This document shows positions 1 through 8,193 of a DNA stretch of 64,000 nt, in pieces. The notes beneath the pieces were generated by a model that was given only the letters and a program-made list of their open reading frames with translations, was not told where the DNA came from and made no database searches. Within the stretch, counting starts at the first letter, position 1. Each line of letters starts with the position of its first letter. The translations under genes and the position numbers were made by a program. The DNA is from Asticcacaulis sp. UBA2476 (GTDB lineage: Bacteria; Pseudomonadota; Alphaproteobacteria; Caulobacterales; Caulobacteraceae), in assembly GCA_002342035.1 (NCBI GenBank), contig DDPE01000035.1:1-64000 (forward strand), in the 5' to 3' direction.

Positions 1-87
1 GGGTGGTGGGGGCTTCTTTAATCCCCTAATTCCGATTTCCGCAAAAAACGTATCTGGCGCGCCAGCGCCATAACTTTTTTGCGAGAC

Positions 88-1173
88 CTACACCCGTCCC
101 TTGATCCGGTTGATGTGGCCCATCTTGCGGCCCTCACGCGGCTCGTCCTTGCCGTAGACATAGAGCCGCGCCCCGGCTTCGGCGGATAAACTCTCCCACG
201 CCAGCACATCCGGCCCCAAAAGGTTGGTCATTTCAACCTGAAAACGGGCCTCGGTGTCCCCCAGCGGCCATCCGGCGACCGCGCGGATATGCTGCTCAAA
301 CTGATCACACAGACACCCATCCTGCGTCCAGTGGCCCGTATTGTGAACCCGTGGGGCGATTTCATTAAGCAAAAGACTGTCATCACTCAACACAAACAAT
401 TCGACGCCCAGAACGCCCACATACTCAAGACCTTCCAGCACGCGGGTCGCAATCTCGACCGCACCTTCGCGCAAAGATTCCGACACATAGGCCGGGGCTA
501 TGGTCGTCGATAATATCCCGGCGACATGGTGGTTTTCGCCGATGGGATAGGTCTTGACCTCCCCCCCAAAGCCGCGCGCCGCGATCACCGAGACTTCGCG
601 CACGAAATCAGCTTTCGCCTCAAGGATCGCCGCCCGCCCGCCAAGGCTTGCATAGGCCGCCTCAATGTCGGCCACATCCCTGATCCACACCTGGCCCTTG
701 CCGTCATAGCCTTCGCGGCGCGTCTTCAGCAGTGACGGCACGCCTAAGCGCTCGACACCGGCCTTCAGGTCAGCCAGCGAATTCACCTCATGAAAATCGA
801 CCGTGCGAATACCGACCGAACGGGCAAAGCTTTTCTCACTGACGCGGTCCTGCGTAATGCCAAGTGCGCGCGCATTGGGGGCGACCCGCGCGCCACCGGC
901 CAGCAAATGTTCTAACGACGCCACCGGAATGTTCTCGAACTCAAAGGTCACGACATCGCATTGGGCGGCGAATTTATCTAGCGCCTCAAGGTCAGTATAA
1001 CGCGCCACTTTCGACAGGGCCGATACGCTGGCCGCAGGTGATTCGGCGTCAGGCCCAAACACCACAACCTTGAACCCCAAACGCGACGCCGCCTGAGACA
1101 GCATCCGCCCCAGTTGGCCGTCACCTAAAATACCGATCTTTGCCCCAAGGGGTAAGGATTTATCGTGGCGCAT
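88..1173 (-). CDS. purK: N5-carboxyaminoimidazole ribonucleotide synthase PurK
   Basis: ATP-grasp enzyme that makes N5-CAIR from AIR, bicarbonate and ATP in de novo purine synthesis (cytoplasm). The 361-residue length is normal. The N-terminus has the Rossmann-like GILGDGQLGRML motif; the middle carries the ATP-grasp segment with KTRREGYDGKGQ; and the C-terminal half has the ELFV...LLNEIAPRVHNTGHWT segment typical of PurK. Its ATG overlaps the purE stop as TAATG, so the two are translated as a coupled purE-purK pair and act in consecutive steps. The family and context leave little doubt. Confidence 0.97.
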   Translation of the reverse strand: MRHDKSLPLGAKIGILGDGQLGRMLSQAASRLGFKVVVFGPDAESPAASVSALSKVARYTDLEALDKFAAQCDVVTFEFENIPVASLEHLLAGGARVAPNARALGITQDRVSEKSFARSVGIRTVDFHEVNSLADLKAGVERLGVPSLLKTRREGYDGKGQVWIRDVADIEAAYASLGGRAAILEAKADFVREVSVIAARGFGGEVKTYPIGENHHVAGILSTTIAPAYVSESLREGAVEIATRVLEGLEYVGVLGVELFVLSDDSLLLNEIAPRVHNTGHWTQDGCLCDQFEQHIRAVAGWPLGDTEARFQVEMTNLLGPDVLAWESLSAEAGARLYVYGKDEPREGRKMGHINRIKGRV

Positions 1174-1664
1174 TAATCTTCTACACTCTCAGGCACGGCG
1201 TCCGTTTGCGCCTGACGCAAGGCATCGACCCGATCGGCCAACTCTGCATCATTCAGCGCCAGAATCTGCGCCGCCAGCAGGCCGGCGTTCTTCGCCCCCG
1301 CCTCACCGACCGCCAAGGTTCCTACCGGAACCCCGCCCGGCATCTGCACGATCGACAACAGCGAATCGATCCCTTTCAGGCCGTCCCGCACCGGCACCGG
1401 CACCCCAAGCACCGGCAGAGGCGTTAGTGACGCCGTCATACCGGGCAAGTGCGCCGCACCCCCGGCGCCCGCGATAATCACCTTGAAACCGGCGGCTTTA
1501 GCGCCCTTGGCGAAGTCCACCATCCGCTCCGGCGTGCGGTGTGCTGACACCACCTTCGCCTCATAGGCCACCCCCAGCTTATCCAGCATATCGGCCGCGT
1601 GCTTCATGACCGGCCAGTCCGAACGGGACCCCATGATAATTGCGACTTGCGGCGATGTAGCCAT
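1173..1664 (-). CDS. purE: N5-CAIR mutase PurE
   Basis: Catalyses the N5-CAIR to CAIR rearrangement, the step after PurK. The sequence has the class I PurE hallmarks: MGSRSDWPVM near the N-terminus, SAHRTPERM, then AGAGGAAHLPGM. An in-frame ATG lies 24 bases upstream (1688). I prefer 1664 because AAGGA sits about 10 bases before it and the protein then begins at the usual place (MATSPQVAIIMGS). It is the first gene of the purEK pair, with the two genes overlapping by one base. Confidence 0.95.
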   Translation of the reverse strand: MATSPQVAIIMGSRSDWPVMKHAADMLDKLGVAYEAKVVSAHRTPERMVDFAKGAKAAGFKVIIAGAGGAAHLPGMTASLTPLPVLGVPVPVRDGLKGIDSLLSIVQMPGGVPVGTLAVGEAGAKNAGLLAAQILALNDAELADRVDALRQAQTDAVPESVED

Positions 1665-1904
1665 GTGCGGCGGTGTCCTTAACGGCATTTTTGGAAAGGC
1701 GCGGAGTATAGGGAGAAACGCCCCCGTAGCAAGTGCTGATTTCGGGACTATTCTCCGACTTATCCCCGGCCTTAAAAACCTGTTCTCTTAACCAAAGAAT
1801 CTTGTCCCAATTCCATTGCGATGCGGTATAGTTGCCGCAATCACCGGCTAAATGTCGGCACAGGGCAAGCGTTTCCTCTCCATCCCCGCCGAAGAGTATC
1901 GTCT

Positions 1905-2771
1905 ATGGGTTTAGACCCCACGCATTATAAAACCGCGCACGAAGGATCAGGCGGCGGTCACGGCTCTGCGGAGGTAACACCGGCGGAACCCCAAAGCGTG
2001 TTCGCCTCGACGGCCTCAATGCAAAGCCTGCTGCAATCCTATTTCGAGGAAATGCAGATCACCCCGCAGCCCGCGGCCAATTCCAATGCGCCCAAACTCG
2101 CGGCACCCGCAAGCACCGTCAAGATCACTCCGCCCGCGCCCAAGCCTGTCGCACCCGCAGTTAAAAGTGACCGCGAGAACCCTTCCCGCGAGAACTGGCC
2201 GGATGAGGCCAAGCGCCTGATCGAGACGCTGACGCGCCAGAACCGCGACCTTAAGGCCGGGGTCAAAATATTGCAGGAACGGCTCGCGCAGACCGAGAAC
2301 CTTGCCGACTCAGACGTTCTGACCCCGACCCTCAATCGCCGCGCCTTTCTGCGTGAAGTCCACCGCGCCATGGCCGATTGCCGCCGCTATGATCAGCAGG
2401 CGTGCCTTGTGTTCCTCGATCTGGATGGGTTTAAATTCATCAACGATACCTATGGCCACGCCGCCGGGGATCAGGCCCTGATCCATGTGGCAGACCTGCT
2501 GCTGGCCAATACCCGCGAAGGCGACAGCATCGGCCGGCTGGGTGGGGATGAATTCGCCATCCTGCTGCGCCACGCCGACCTGGCCTCTGCCAAGGTCAAG
2601 GCCATGAAGCTTGAGGCCGAACTGAATATCGCCACCTTCCCGCACAAGAACCTGTTCCTTAAAGTCGGCGGATCGTTCGGTGTGCGCGCCTTCTCAGGCC
2701 AGAAAACCGCCGAAGCCTGGGTGTCCGAAGCGGATGCCGCTATGTTCCTGATGAAAAAATCATCGCGCTAG
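1905..2771 (+). CDS. GGDEF-domain diguanylate cyclase
   Basis: Predicted to make cyclic di-GMP from two GTP. The C-terminal half is a GGDEF domain with an intact GGDEF active site (RLGGDEFAIL). An RxxD inhibitory site (REGD) stands five residues before it, so product inhibition is expected. No transmembrane or named sensor domain is visible. The N-terminal ~110 residues are Pro/Ala-rich, followed by a likely coiled coil (AKRLIETLTRQNRDLKAG). The reading frame is open from 1821, but the ATG at 1905 has GAAG at a suitable distance and gives 288 residues. It resembles stand-alone coiled-coil GGDEF proteins such as Caulobacter DgcB in architecture, but orthology cannot be claimed. Confidence 0.9.
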   Translation: MGLDPTHYKTAHEGSGGGHGSAEVTPAEPQSVFASTASMQSLLQSYFEEMQITPQPAANSNAPKLAAPASTVKITPPAPKPVAPAVKSDRENPSRENWPDEAKRLIETLTRQNRDLKAGVKILQERLAQTENLADSDVLTPTLNRRAFLREVHRAMADCRRYDQQACLVFLDLDGFKFINDTYGHAAGDQALIHVADLLLANTREGDSIGRLGGDEFAILLRHADLASAKVKAMKLEAELNIATFPHKNLFLKVGGSFGVRAFSGQKTAEAWVSEADAAMFLMKKSSR

Positions 2772-2789
2772 CAGGGGCACAGCCCCTGC
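2771..2789 (+). terminator. Hairpin after the GGDEF gene
   Basis: GCAGGGGC and GCCCCTGC form a perfect 8-bp stem with a 3-base loop right at the stop codon of the GGDEF gene. No U-tract follows, so this may be a 3' end stabiliser rather than a classical intrinsic terminator. Confidence 0.5.
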
Positions 2790-2953
2790 ACCCGGAAGGT
2801 TTAAGAGCTGGGTAGAATTCTGTTGCGCACTACGCTTGCAAGTTGCTGGAACATTATTGATGATCGAAATCTATGCCTGCATAATGGCTTTATGCAGAAG
2901 AGTCAGCATGCTTAAACGCACGGTTACGATAATAACATAAGAGGGGGAAAACT

Positions 2954-3469
2954 ATGATTGGGTGGATGGAATCGCATCAAGCGCTTTCAGGTTGGGCTCA
3001 ATTTTTCGGGGCTATGCTGGCCTTGATTGTTACCTATCTGACAGCGTTCGTTCCCCTTTGGCATCGAAAACGACAGTTAAAAGGGGCTGCAACACGCCTG
3101 CTTGCGAACGGATACGAGATGATTGAGAGCTATCATCGGACGTCAGCACACTTTCTGCCCTTTCCCCTTTCAATTCGCACCGCGGCACTTACTATGACAA
3201 GTGTGGCTGATGAAATAGATAGGTTCCCAATTTTCGAGCTAGAAGATCAAGGCTCACGATCCGTAGCACGCTACCTAGTTACGACAGCCACTACTCTTAA
3301 GACCTTAAGTCTTTTTCTGGATCAAATAGCATCGGAACTTGAAAGCCGAGAAGCAACCGCAGAAGATCAGGATATGATCCGCACTTTCTTAGCTGAGCGA
3401 TTAAATCTCATGCGTGCGATGTTGTCCGGCGCTGAACTTAGACGCCCAGAGTGGCCTGCTGCGTCTTAA
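2954..3469 (+). CDS. Hypothetical protein with one membrane segment
   Basis: Not recognised. 171 residues. One hydrophobic segment near residues 16-36 (QFFGAMLALIVTYLTAFVP), followed by a basic stretch WHRKRQLKG, suggests an N-terminal membrane anchor with a cytoplasmic, mostly helical remainder. A good ribosome site (AGAGGGGG) lies before the ATG. The base composition is visibly richer in A+T than the flanking genes, and the gene stands alone between a GGDEF gene and a repeat-flanked DUF559 gene, so it may be acquired. Confidence 0.7.
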   Translation: MIGWMESHQALSGWAQFFGAMLALIVTYLTAFVPLWHRKRQLKGAATRLLANGYEMIESYHRTSAHFLPFPLSIRTAALTMTSVADEIDRFPIFELEDQGSRSVARYLVTTATTLKTLSLFLDQIASELESREATAEDQDMIRTFLAERLNLMRAMLSGAELRRPEWPAAS

Positions 3470-3604
3470 TTTCTAATTGAAATTGCTCCGAACGCACTTC
3501 AAATGTCCGTTGGATGGCTCGTGTTCACCTCGGCTAGTACAAGTGATTAACAGCCTCGAAAATGTGCAATCCAAAACTAACTCCGGTAACAAAATCGGCT
3601 AACT

Positions 3605-3679
3605 TCCTCCTCCCTATCGAGCTTTGGCGAAGATGGGGAGGTGGCAGACCGCCAAAGGCGGGATGACGGAGGGGGATAG
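3605..3679 (+). repeat. Dispersed repeat, family B
   Basis: Intergenic element of the form CCTCCCT...GGGGAGGTGGCAG...GACGGAGGGGG. The outer arms CCTCCC/GGGGAGG pair. An inner hairpin CCGCC-AAA-GGCGG occupies the variable part. Other copies are listed separately. Confidence 0.8.
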
Positions 3680-3712
3680 CGCAATAGCCCGCACCACGCT
3701 ACGCTTCCGGCC

Positions 3713-4063
3713 ATGAAATCCCCACGAAAACACCAGTTCGCCAAAAAACTCCGGCGCGAAATGTCACCCCCAGAAGTGCGGTTATGGGCCCGCCTTCGTA
3801 CGCGATCTGAAGGCAATTTGGCACACCCTGTTGGCCCGTATGTGCTTGATTTTTATGGCTCCGCAGCTAAACTCGCCATCGAAGTTAATGGATCTCAGCA
3901 CACTCTGGATGACCACCAAATCCGCGATATTAACCGCGATCAATGGCTGGCAGATCAGGGCATACACACCTATCGCATCCCCGCCGTTCAAATCATGACA
4001 GACGCCGATGAAATGGCTGACGGGATTTACCGGCTGGCGTTTGAGCGTGTAGCCAAGCTCTGA
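3713..4063 (+). CDS. DUF559 (endonuclease-like) protein
   Basis: A 116-residue member of the DUF559 family, whose fold is related to Vsr-type and restriction endonucleases. Visible family signature: RREMSPPEVRLWARLR, then HPVGPYVLDFYG, KLAIEVNGSQH and the C-terminal RIPAVQIM. The D of VLDFY and the E of AIEVNG match the family's presumed metal-binding acidic residues. The substrate of these proteins is not established. It sits alone with a family B repeat on each side (3605-3679 and 4066-4120), which is unusual enough to suggest it moved as a block. Confidence 0.88.
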   Translation: MKSPRKHQFAKKLRREMSPPEVRLWARLRTRSEGNLAHPVGPYVLDFYGSAAKLAIEVNGSQHTLDDHQIRDINRDQWLADQGIHTYRIPAVQIMTDADEMADGIYRLAFERVAKL

Positions 4064-4065
4064 GC

Positions 4066-4120
4066 TATCCCCCTCCGGCCCTGCGGGCCACCTCCCCATT
4101 GCTACGCAACAGGGAGGAGA
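4066..4120 (-). repeat. Dispersed repeat, family B
   Basis: Inverse-oriented copy (CCCCCTCC...CCACCTCCCC...AGGGAGG). It has an inner hairpin GGCCC-TGC-GGGCC and a second one TTGC-TAC-GCAA inside the CCTCCC/GGGAGG arms. It begins a few bases after the DUF559 stop codon and extends towards the 3' end of the next, oppositely directed gene. Confidence 0.8.
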
Positions 4121-4158
4121 AAAGGAACTTATCCCCGCCCCCGCCGTTTGGCCCATGC

Positions 4159-4518
4159 TTAGGGGATGGTAGTCATTGCCTTATTATCAGAATCGAAGCC
4201 GCGCTTCTTTACGAGCAAAACGGTTATTTCGCGTGTGCTTATAGGTTTTGGAGCATCACGTAAAATGCTGAAAACTATGCGTGTTATTTCTCCATTGAAT
4301 ATGGGGTTGTGCCGTGGAAGCTTCGGACGGATTGCACACACGTCCACGATAGGATTGAAAATACCGATAACAGCGTCGATATGGTTCAGTTCGTTAGCCA
4401 GTTGGCGTAAACCAAGCTGCGTATGTTTAATCTGCCCAGCTATTTCAGCCCTCTTGCGCACCAGCGCATAAAGGACTTTGGGCTGTTCCGCATCATATGG
4501 AATGACCTCGTAAGGCAT
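4159..4518 (-). CDS. Conserved hypothetical protein, C-terminus apparently shortened
   Basis: 119 residues. The pattern VRKRAEIAGQIKHTQLGLRQLANELNHIDAVIGIF...IRPKLP...NGEITRIVFSILRDAPKPISTREIT resembles a widespread alphaproteobacterial family of unknown function: an N-terminal coiled coil followed by a winged-helix-like part. From memory, members usually continue for 20-30 residues past this point; here the frame stops after DNKAMTTIP, just before a family B repeat. A+T content is higher than that of neighbours. Truncation is an inference. Confidence 0.6.
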   Translation of the reverse strand: MPYEVIPYDAEQPKVLYALVRKRAEIAGQIKHTQLGLRQLANELNHIDAVIGIFNPIVDVCAIRPKLPRHNPIFNGEITRIVFSILRDAPKPISTREITVLLVKKRGFDSDNKAMTTIP

Positions 4519-4835
4519 ATGGGTGATCCAGGGACACCGTGTGCCAGTCCAAAACGGTAACCAGTGTTACATTGGAGGGGCCGCCGCTGTATTTCGAGCA
4601 ACCGACTAGACGAGTGACCGGCCTCATCTGGCGCGATTATACGAAAAACAATATTATTTTCAAAGGTATGGCAAGGTGCGTCAGCGCCCGAATTCCGGCG
4701 CAGCAAAGGGGTGGTGGGGGCTCTTTTCTTATAAGTGACAGTACCCCTCCGTCAGTCCTGCCGGACTGCCACCTCCCCATCTGCGATAGGGAGGAGAAGA
4801 TTGCGCGTCCCGTCCCGCCTACTCCAAGTTCCGGG
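4519..4835. other. Intergenic stretch with repeat pieces, no gene seen
   Basis: About 317 bases. The first ~190 bases show no gene on either strand. The rest holds a reversed fragment of family A (4708-4726) followed by a family B copy (4742-4799), then the 3' end of the hydrolase gene. Confidence 0.6.
4708..4799 (-). repeat. Family A fragment joined to family B repeat
   Basis: GGGTGGTGGGGGCTCTTTT is the reverse complement of the start of family A. It is followed by ACCCCTCCGTCAG...CCACCTCCCC...GGGAGGAG (family B). The variable part contains the perfect hairpin CAGTCC-TGCC-GGACTG. Confidence 0.75.
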
Positions 4836-5912
4836 TCAAGGGGCCGTGCCCCTTGCTGTGCCCCTTGCGGTGATCGGGCCGTCGAACTCCGCCTCAAGCT
4901 CATCGGCGATGGTCCCGTCACGCGGGGCGGCGATGTCGGCCAGCGCGTCGAACTCACTGAAAAACTGATCGCGGAAATCATCAATTTCAATCAGGATTTC
5001 ATGATCCGATCCGGCCACCTCGACATATTTGCCCTTCGGCAGCTTCTTGGCAAAAGCCTTGGACGGGGCCTTCATGATGATGCTGTCCTCACCGGAGCAG
5101 ACCACCGTGATCGGGGTCGTGACTTTTTTCAGCAGCTTCAGTTTGTCCTTAAGGAGGGTCTCCCCGATCTTGAGACAGAAGGCCAGCCACCCCCAGGTCG
5201 GCGTCCCCACCGCCAGATGCGGGCAGGCAAACAATTGCTCCTGCCAGATATCATAGCGCCGGCGATCGTGGGTCAGGGCATCGTTCTCAAACGTATGCTC
5301 AAACGGATCATCAAACAAATCAGGGACATATTCGGTCGCTTGACCGTGATTGACCTTCCAGTCGCACTGAAACGTCACCGACCACAGGGTGTGCTTGCCT
5401 GTCTTGACCCTCAGCATGGGATTGGACAACAGCGCGCCGGATATCCGCTCATCGCCCTTGATCAGGGTCGCCAGATTAAGCGCCGCCCCCATCGAGTGAC
5501 CGACCATAAGCCACGGCTTAGGGGCGCGGTCTTCAAACCCGTCCAGCAGCCGCTGAAAATCATCCAAAAATTCATCGTCCGTGCGGGCATGGCATTTCAG
5601 ACGCTCCGGCAACAGCCGCGCCGATAAACCCTGCCCGCGCCAGTCATGAACCACGACGCAGAAATTGCGCGACAGGATATCGCGCACGGTTTCATAATAT
5701 TTTTCAATGGGTTCGCCGCGACCTGGGCTGATGAACACCGTGCCGCGCGGCTCACCCTGCGCCGCTGCACCACCCGTCGGCACCCAATATCCCAGCCGCA
5801 ACCTCAAACCGCCCGCACCGCGATACCATTCCCCGGCCCCGCCCGGCGGGCACATCGCCTCCGGTATGGACATCAAAGGCGCTTGGGTCGAAAGGGCGGC
5901 TATGCGGCTCAC
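4836..5912 (-). CDS. Alpha/beta hydrolase, lysophospholipase-like
   Basis: 358-residue serine hydrolase of the PldB/monoglyceride-lipase (Hydrolase_4) type. Nucleophile elbow GHSMG near residue 155; acid in VVCSGEDS; histidine in GSDHE. The segment VVHDWRGQGLS is typical of this subfamily, which acts on lysophospholipids or monoacylglycerols; the substrate here is unknown. No signal peptide is visible, so it is probably cytosolic or peripheral. The frame opens with GTG at 5912; an ATG at 5873 is an alternative, and neither has a strong ribosome site. The C-terminus carries a 12-bp tandem duplication giving ARGTARGTAP, likely replication slippage. Confidence 0.85.
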   Translation of the reverse strand: MSRIAALSTQAPLMSIPEAMCPPGGAGEWYRGAGGLRLRLGYWVPTGGAAAQGEPRGTVFISPGRGEPIEKYYETVRDILSRNFCVVVHDWRGQGLSARLLPERLKCHARTDDEFLDDFQRLLDGFEDRAPKPWLMVGHSMGAALNLATLIKGDERISGALLSNPMLRVKTGKHTLWSVTFQCDWKVNHGQATEYVPDLFDDPFEHTFENDALTHDRRRYDIWQEQLFACPHLAVGTPTWGWLAFCLKIGETLLKDKLKLLKKVTTPITVVCSGEDSIIMKAPSKAFAKKLPKGKYVEVAGSDHEILIEIDDFRDQFFSEFDALADIAAPRDGTIADELEAEFDGPITARGTARGTAP

Positions 5913-5941
5913 GTAAATTTCTCGTCTGCGGAAGCCGTGTT

Positions 5942-6904
5942 CTAAGGCTTCCTGAATTTCAGGGTCATACGGTCGCTTTCTCCGATTGATTCATAGAGCG
6001 CCCCGTCGAAGTCCGGATTAGAAGGCTCTCCGCGCTTCGCTGTCAAGCGTTGAGGCGGCAAGGTCCACACGCCAAAGGGGTGATCCTTGGAATCTTTGGG
6101 ATTGGCGTTGATTTCAGACGCTTCGACAAAGGTAAAACCGACTTCGGTCGCCAATTGCCTGACGAACGGTTCCTGCACATAGCCGGAAGTCGCCGCCGGG
6201 TCCTGCACGTTACCGATGTCGGCCCGGTGCTGCTCGACCGCCAGCGTCCCGCCGGGTTTGAGGGCCGCGAACGCATCGGCAAAGGCTTTCTCAGCTATCC
6301 CCGCCGCCATCCAGTCATGTATATTGAGGAAAAACAGCACGACATCGGCGGTGCCTGCGGGTGCAAGTGCTGCGCTGTTCGGGCCAAATTCGGTGATGCC
6401 GATCTCACCAAACAGTTTTTTATTCTCGCCAAAATGCTGGGTGTACTGTTCGCCCAGTGAGACCACGGCCTGACTGGAAGTCGCCGCCCCCGTCTCTGTA
6501 CCAGTTTCTGTGGTTTCAGAAGCTTCTTCGGCGGGGGCGCTGTTTTCAAACAGGGCGGCGATATATTTGCCCTTACCGCGCGCCAGATAGGGGGCCAGAA
6601 TCTCAGTCATATAGCCCGCACCGGGCCAGACATCGATGACCGTATCGCCAGGCTTAACGCCAAAGAATTTAAGGGTTTCAAGGGGGTGACGAAACGGATC
6701 GCGGGCCTTATTGAGCGGATTGCGCCAGCCGCCAGCGACGGCCCATTCCAGCGTGCCTTCTTCGCCCGCAGCCACCGGTTCACCGTCCTGCGGCGGCGGG
6801 GTCTTTTTGCGGTTGACGCACGCATAGACGCCGAAGGTCGAGCCCGTCAGCACCGCTCCAGCAATGCCTATGCCGATAAAGTCTCTTTTGGTTAAGGATA
6901 CCAT
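5942..6904 (-). CDS. Membrane-anchored SAM-dependent methyltransferase-like protein
   Basis: 320 residues. An N-terminal hydrophobic segment (IGIGIAGAVLTGSTFGVYACV) suggests export or anchoring. A class I methyltransferase-like domain of the predicted-methyltransferase COG4798 type follows. Motif I is GDTVIDVWPGAGYMTEILAPYL; later NIHDW and LKPGGTLAVEQHRAD are typical. A low-complexity Thr/Glu/Ala insert (ASETTETGTETGAATSS) lies between them. A methyltransferase outside the cytoplasm would lack SAM, so the domain may be repurposed or the protein may face inward. It follows the hydrolase gene's start by about 30 bases in the same direction. Confidence 0.75.
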   Translation of the reverse strand: MVSLTKRDFIGIGIAGAVLTGSTFGVYACVNRKKTPPPQDGEPVAAGEEGTLEWAVAGGWRNPLNKARDPFRHPLETLKFFGVKPGDTVIDVWPGAGYMTEILAPYLARGKGKYIAALFENSAPAEEASETTETGTETGAATSSQAVVSLGEQYTQHFGENKKLFGEIGITEFGPNSAALAPAGTADVVLFFLNIHDWMAAGIAEKAFADAFAALKPGGTLAVEQHRADIGNVQDPAATSGYVQEPFVRQLATEVGFTFVEASEINANPKDSKDHPFGVWTLPPQRLTAKRGEPSNPDFDGALYESIGESDRMTLKFRKP

Positions 6905-7050
6905 CTTTGAGAGATTAAACCTTTTCCGCCTATTTCAACAGCTTTTTGCTGACGGCAACAGGTTAGGGGTCAGAACTGAAAAGTCAAAGATGAAAACGCG
7001 AAATTTTTGATAAATTCTCGCTACTTATGCGGGTAGCATTAAACCATCAT

Positions 7051-7110
7051 ACTCCCCTGCCTGTGGCGGGGAGGTGGCTGAGAGCGAAGCGATCAGACGG
7101 AGGGGGGAGG
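7051..7110 (+). repeat. Dispersed repeat, family B
   Basis: CTCCCC...GGGGAGGTGGCTGAGAGCGAAGCGATCAGACGGAGGGG. It has the same layout as the other B copies, with outer arms CTCCCC/GGGGAG. Confidence 0.75.
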
Positions 7111-7143
7111 CCTCTTTGGGCAAATGCTGCAATGTTTCAGAAA

Positions 7144-7217
7144 GAGCCCCCACCACCACATCTCACGGCCTTCGGCCGCTCGTGCGGTCCCCCTCCCCGG
7201 CACGCCAGGGAGGTATG
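7144..7217 (+). repeat. Dispersed repeat, family A
   Basis: Starts GAGCCCCCACCACCACATCTC and ends CCTCCCCGGCACGCCAGGGAGG. In this copy the inner hairpin is CGGCC-TTC-GGCCG. The 3' arms CCTCCC/GGGAGG enclose GGC-AC-GCC. The arm bases of the inner hairpin differ from those of other copies but still pair. Confidence 0.85.
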
Positions 7218-7228
7218 AAACGAACTGG

Positions 7229-7714
7229 CTACCCCTCAGACTCGATTTCCTTCATCGCGCTTTGCAGATAATTGGCCTCACCCATCAGTTTGATCAGGCT
7301 AAGCTGGGTCTCCAGCCAGTCGATATGATGTTCGGTATCCGACAGGATCTTCTTCAGCAGTTCACGGCTGACGTAATCGGCATGGTCTTCGCAATATTTT
7401 ACGCCCGCCACCAGATCAAGGTGACCTCGCACCTCAACCGACAGATCAGCCTCAAGGCATTCGGTGATCGTCTCCCCGATACGCAGCTTATTCAGATCCT
7501 GAAGGTTCGGCAGGCCCTCAAGGAAAAAGACCCGCTTGATGAGCATATCGGCATGCTTCATCTCTTCGATCGATTCCTGATAGACGATCCGACCGAGGTG
7601 ATACAGACCCCAGTTTTCCAGCATCCGCGCATGGAGGAAGTATTGATTGATCGCTGTCAGTTCGTTGGTCAGAACCTTATTCAGCAATTTGATGATGTCG
7701 GGATTGCCCTTCAT
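7229..7714 (-). CDS. bfr: Bacterioferritin
   Basis: 161-residue ferritin-like iron-storage protein that oxidises Fe(II) and stores a mineral core in a 24-mer. Ferroxidase ligands are in the canonical positions: E18, E51, H54, E94, E127 and H130. M52, the heme-bridging methionine, is present in EEMKHAD, so this is a heme-binding Bfr rather than a plain ferritin. A good ribosome site (GAAAGG) precedes the ATG. The gene bfd lies upstream in the same direction with a 51-base gap, the usual partner for iron release. Confidence 0.97.
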   Translation of the reverse strand: MKGNPDIIKLLNKVLTNELTAINQYFLHARMLENWGLYHLGRIVYQESIEEMKHADMLIKRVFFLEGLPNLQDLNKLRIGETITECLEADLSVEVRGHLDLVAGVKYCEDHADYVSRELLKKILSDTEHHIDWLETQLSLIKLMGEANYLQSAMKEIESEG

Positions 7715-7765
7715 AGCGGCACCTTTCGCATAAATGTCAAAGGCGCCGCGATACCCTTCGCGCGC

Positions 7766-7951
7766 CTACTCTGCGGCGATCGCCATGACCGACTGCTGCT
7801 CAGCAATCATCTGACGAATGTCGCAGACACATTTGGCGCATTGGGCGCGGGTCTGGCAATGGTCAAAAACGGCTTTAGGGGTAATGGCCCCCGATAAAAT
7901 CGCAGATTTGGCATCTCTTTCGCGAATTGCGTTACAATTACAAACGTACAC
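7766..7951 (-). CDS. bfd: Bacterioferritin-associated ferredoxin Bfd
   Basis: 61-residue [2Fe-2S] protein that reduces the Bfr core so that iron can be released. The cluster cysteines are C4, C6, C38 and C41 (VCNCNAI and CQTRAQCAKCVCD), exactly the BFD spacing. It starts with GTG. It lies just upstream of bfr and is probably cotranscribed. The 80 bases before it are A+T-rich and are the likely iron-responsive promoter, but I could not identify a convincing Fur or Irr box. Confidence 0.95.
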   Translation of the reverse strand: MYVCNCNAIRERDAKSAILSGAITPKAVFDHCQTRAQCAKCVCDIRQMIAEQQSVMAIAAE

Positions 7952-8017
7952 GAGTAAACCTTACAGCCGTATTTGAGCGGATGACTATGCGAACAAGTCT
8001 CATATAGCTTAAGCCAG

Positions 8018-8046
8018 ACGCATTCGCAAGGTTTTTGAGAATGCGT
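8018..8046. repeat. Palindrome, probable degenerate family C copy
   Basis: ACGCATTC and GAATGCGT form a perfect 8-bp inverted repeat with a 13-base spacer, followed by GTGTCAAAG. It resembles the longer GCGCAT...ATGCGC elements at 15706, 16156 and 34260. Confidence 0.55.
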
Positions 8047-8130
8047 GTCAAAGATTCGTGCAAATGCGTGGCAAAGCGTAATGGTTTTAGGCGCTTAACC
8101 GTGCCCCTAGCGGCGACGGGCTACCGGACA

Positions 8131-8168
8131 GGCGGCAACAGATCGCAATTTATGGATTTGCCGCCCAT
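8131..8168 (+). promoter_or_regulatory. Leader hairpin before thiE
   Basis: GGCGGCAA and TTGCCGCC form a perfect 8-bp stem around about 19 bases, ending some 26 bases before the thiE ATG. No TPP-riboswitch core (CTGAGA ... ACCTGA) is visible, so the function is unknown. Confidence 0.45.
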
Positions 8169-8193
8169 TAAAAAATATGTCATCGGACACCTT

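Larger units (their letters stand above)
6905..7228. other. Intergenic stretch with two dispersed repeats
   Basis: No gene seen in about 324 bases. It holds a family B copy at 7051-7110 and a family A copy at 7144-7217, the latter ending just before the bacterioferritin stop codon. Confidence 0.7.

Noticed and set aside
1..87. Gene at the left edge
   Set aside because: Only a reversed family A fragment (about 1-17) and a CTGGCGCGCCAG palindrome (54-65), possibly part of a purEK terminator, are visible; no coding frame is supported.
4539..5627. 362-residue open frame on the plus strand
   Set aside because: It runs through a repeat and then antisense to the hydrolase gene, which has a complete catalytic triad.
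7952..8034. Fur or Irr box before bfd
   Set aside because: The stretch is A+T-rich, but no 19-bp Fur-like palindrome or Irr ICE motif could be aligned convincingly.
8035..8193. TPP riboswitch before thiE
   Set aside because: The conserved thi-box core sequences are not present; only unassigned hairpins are seen.
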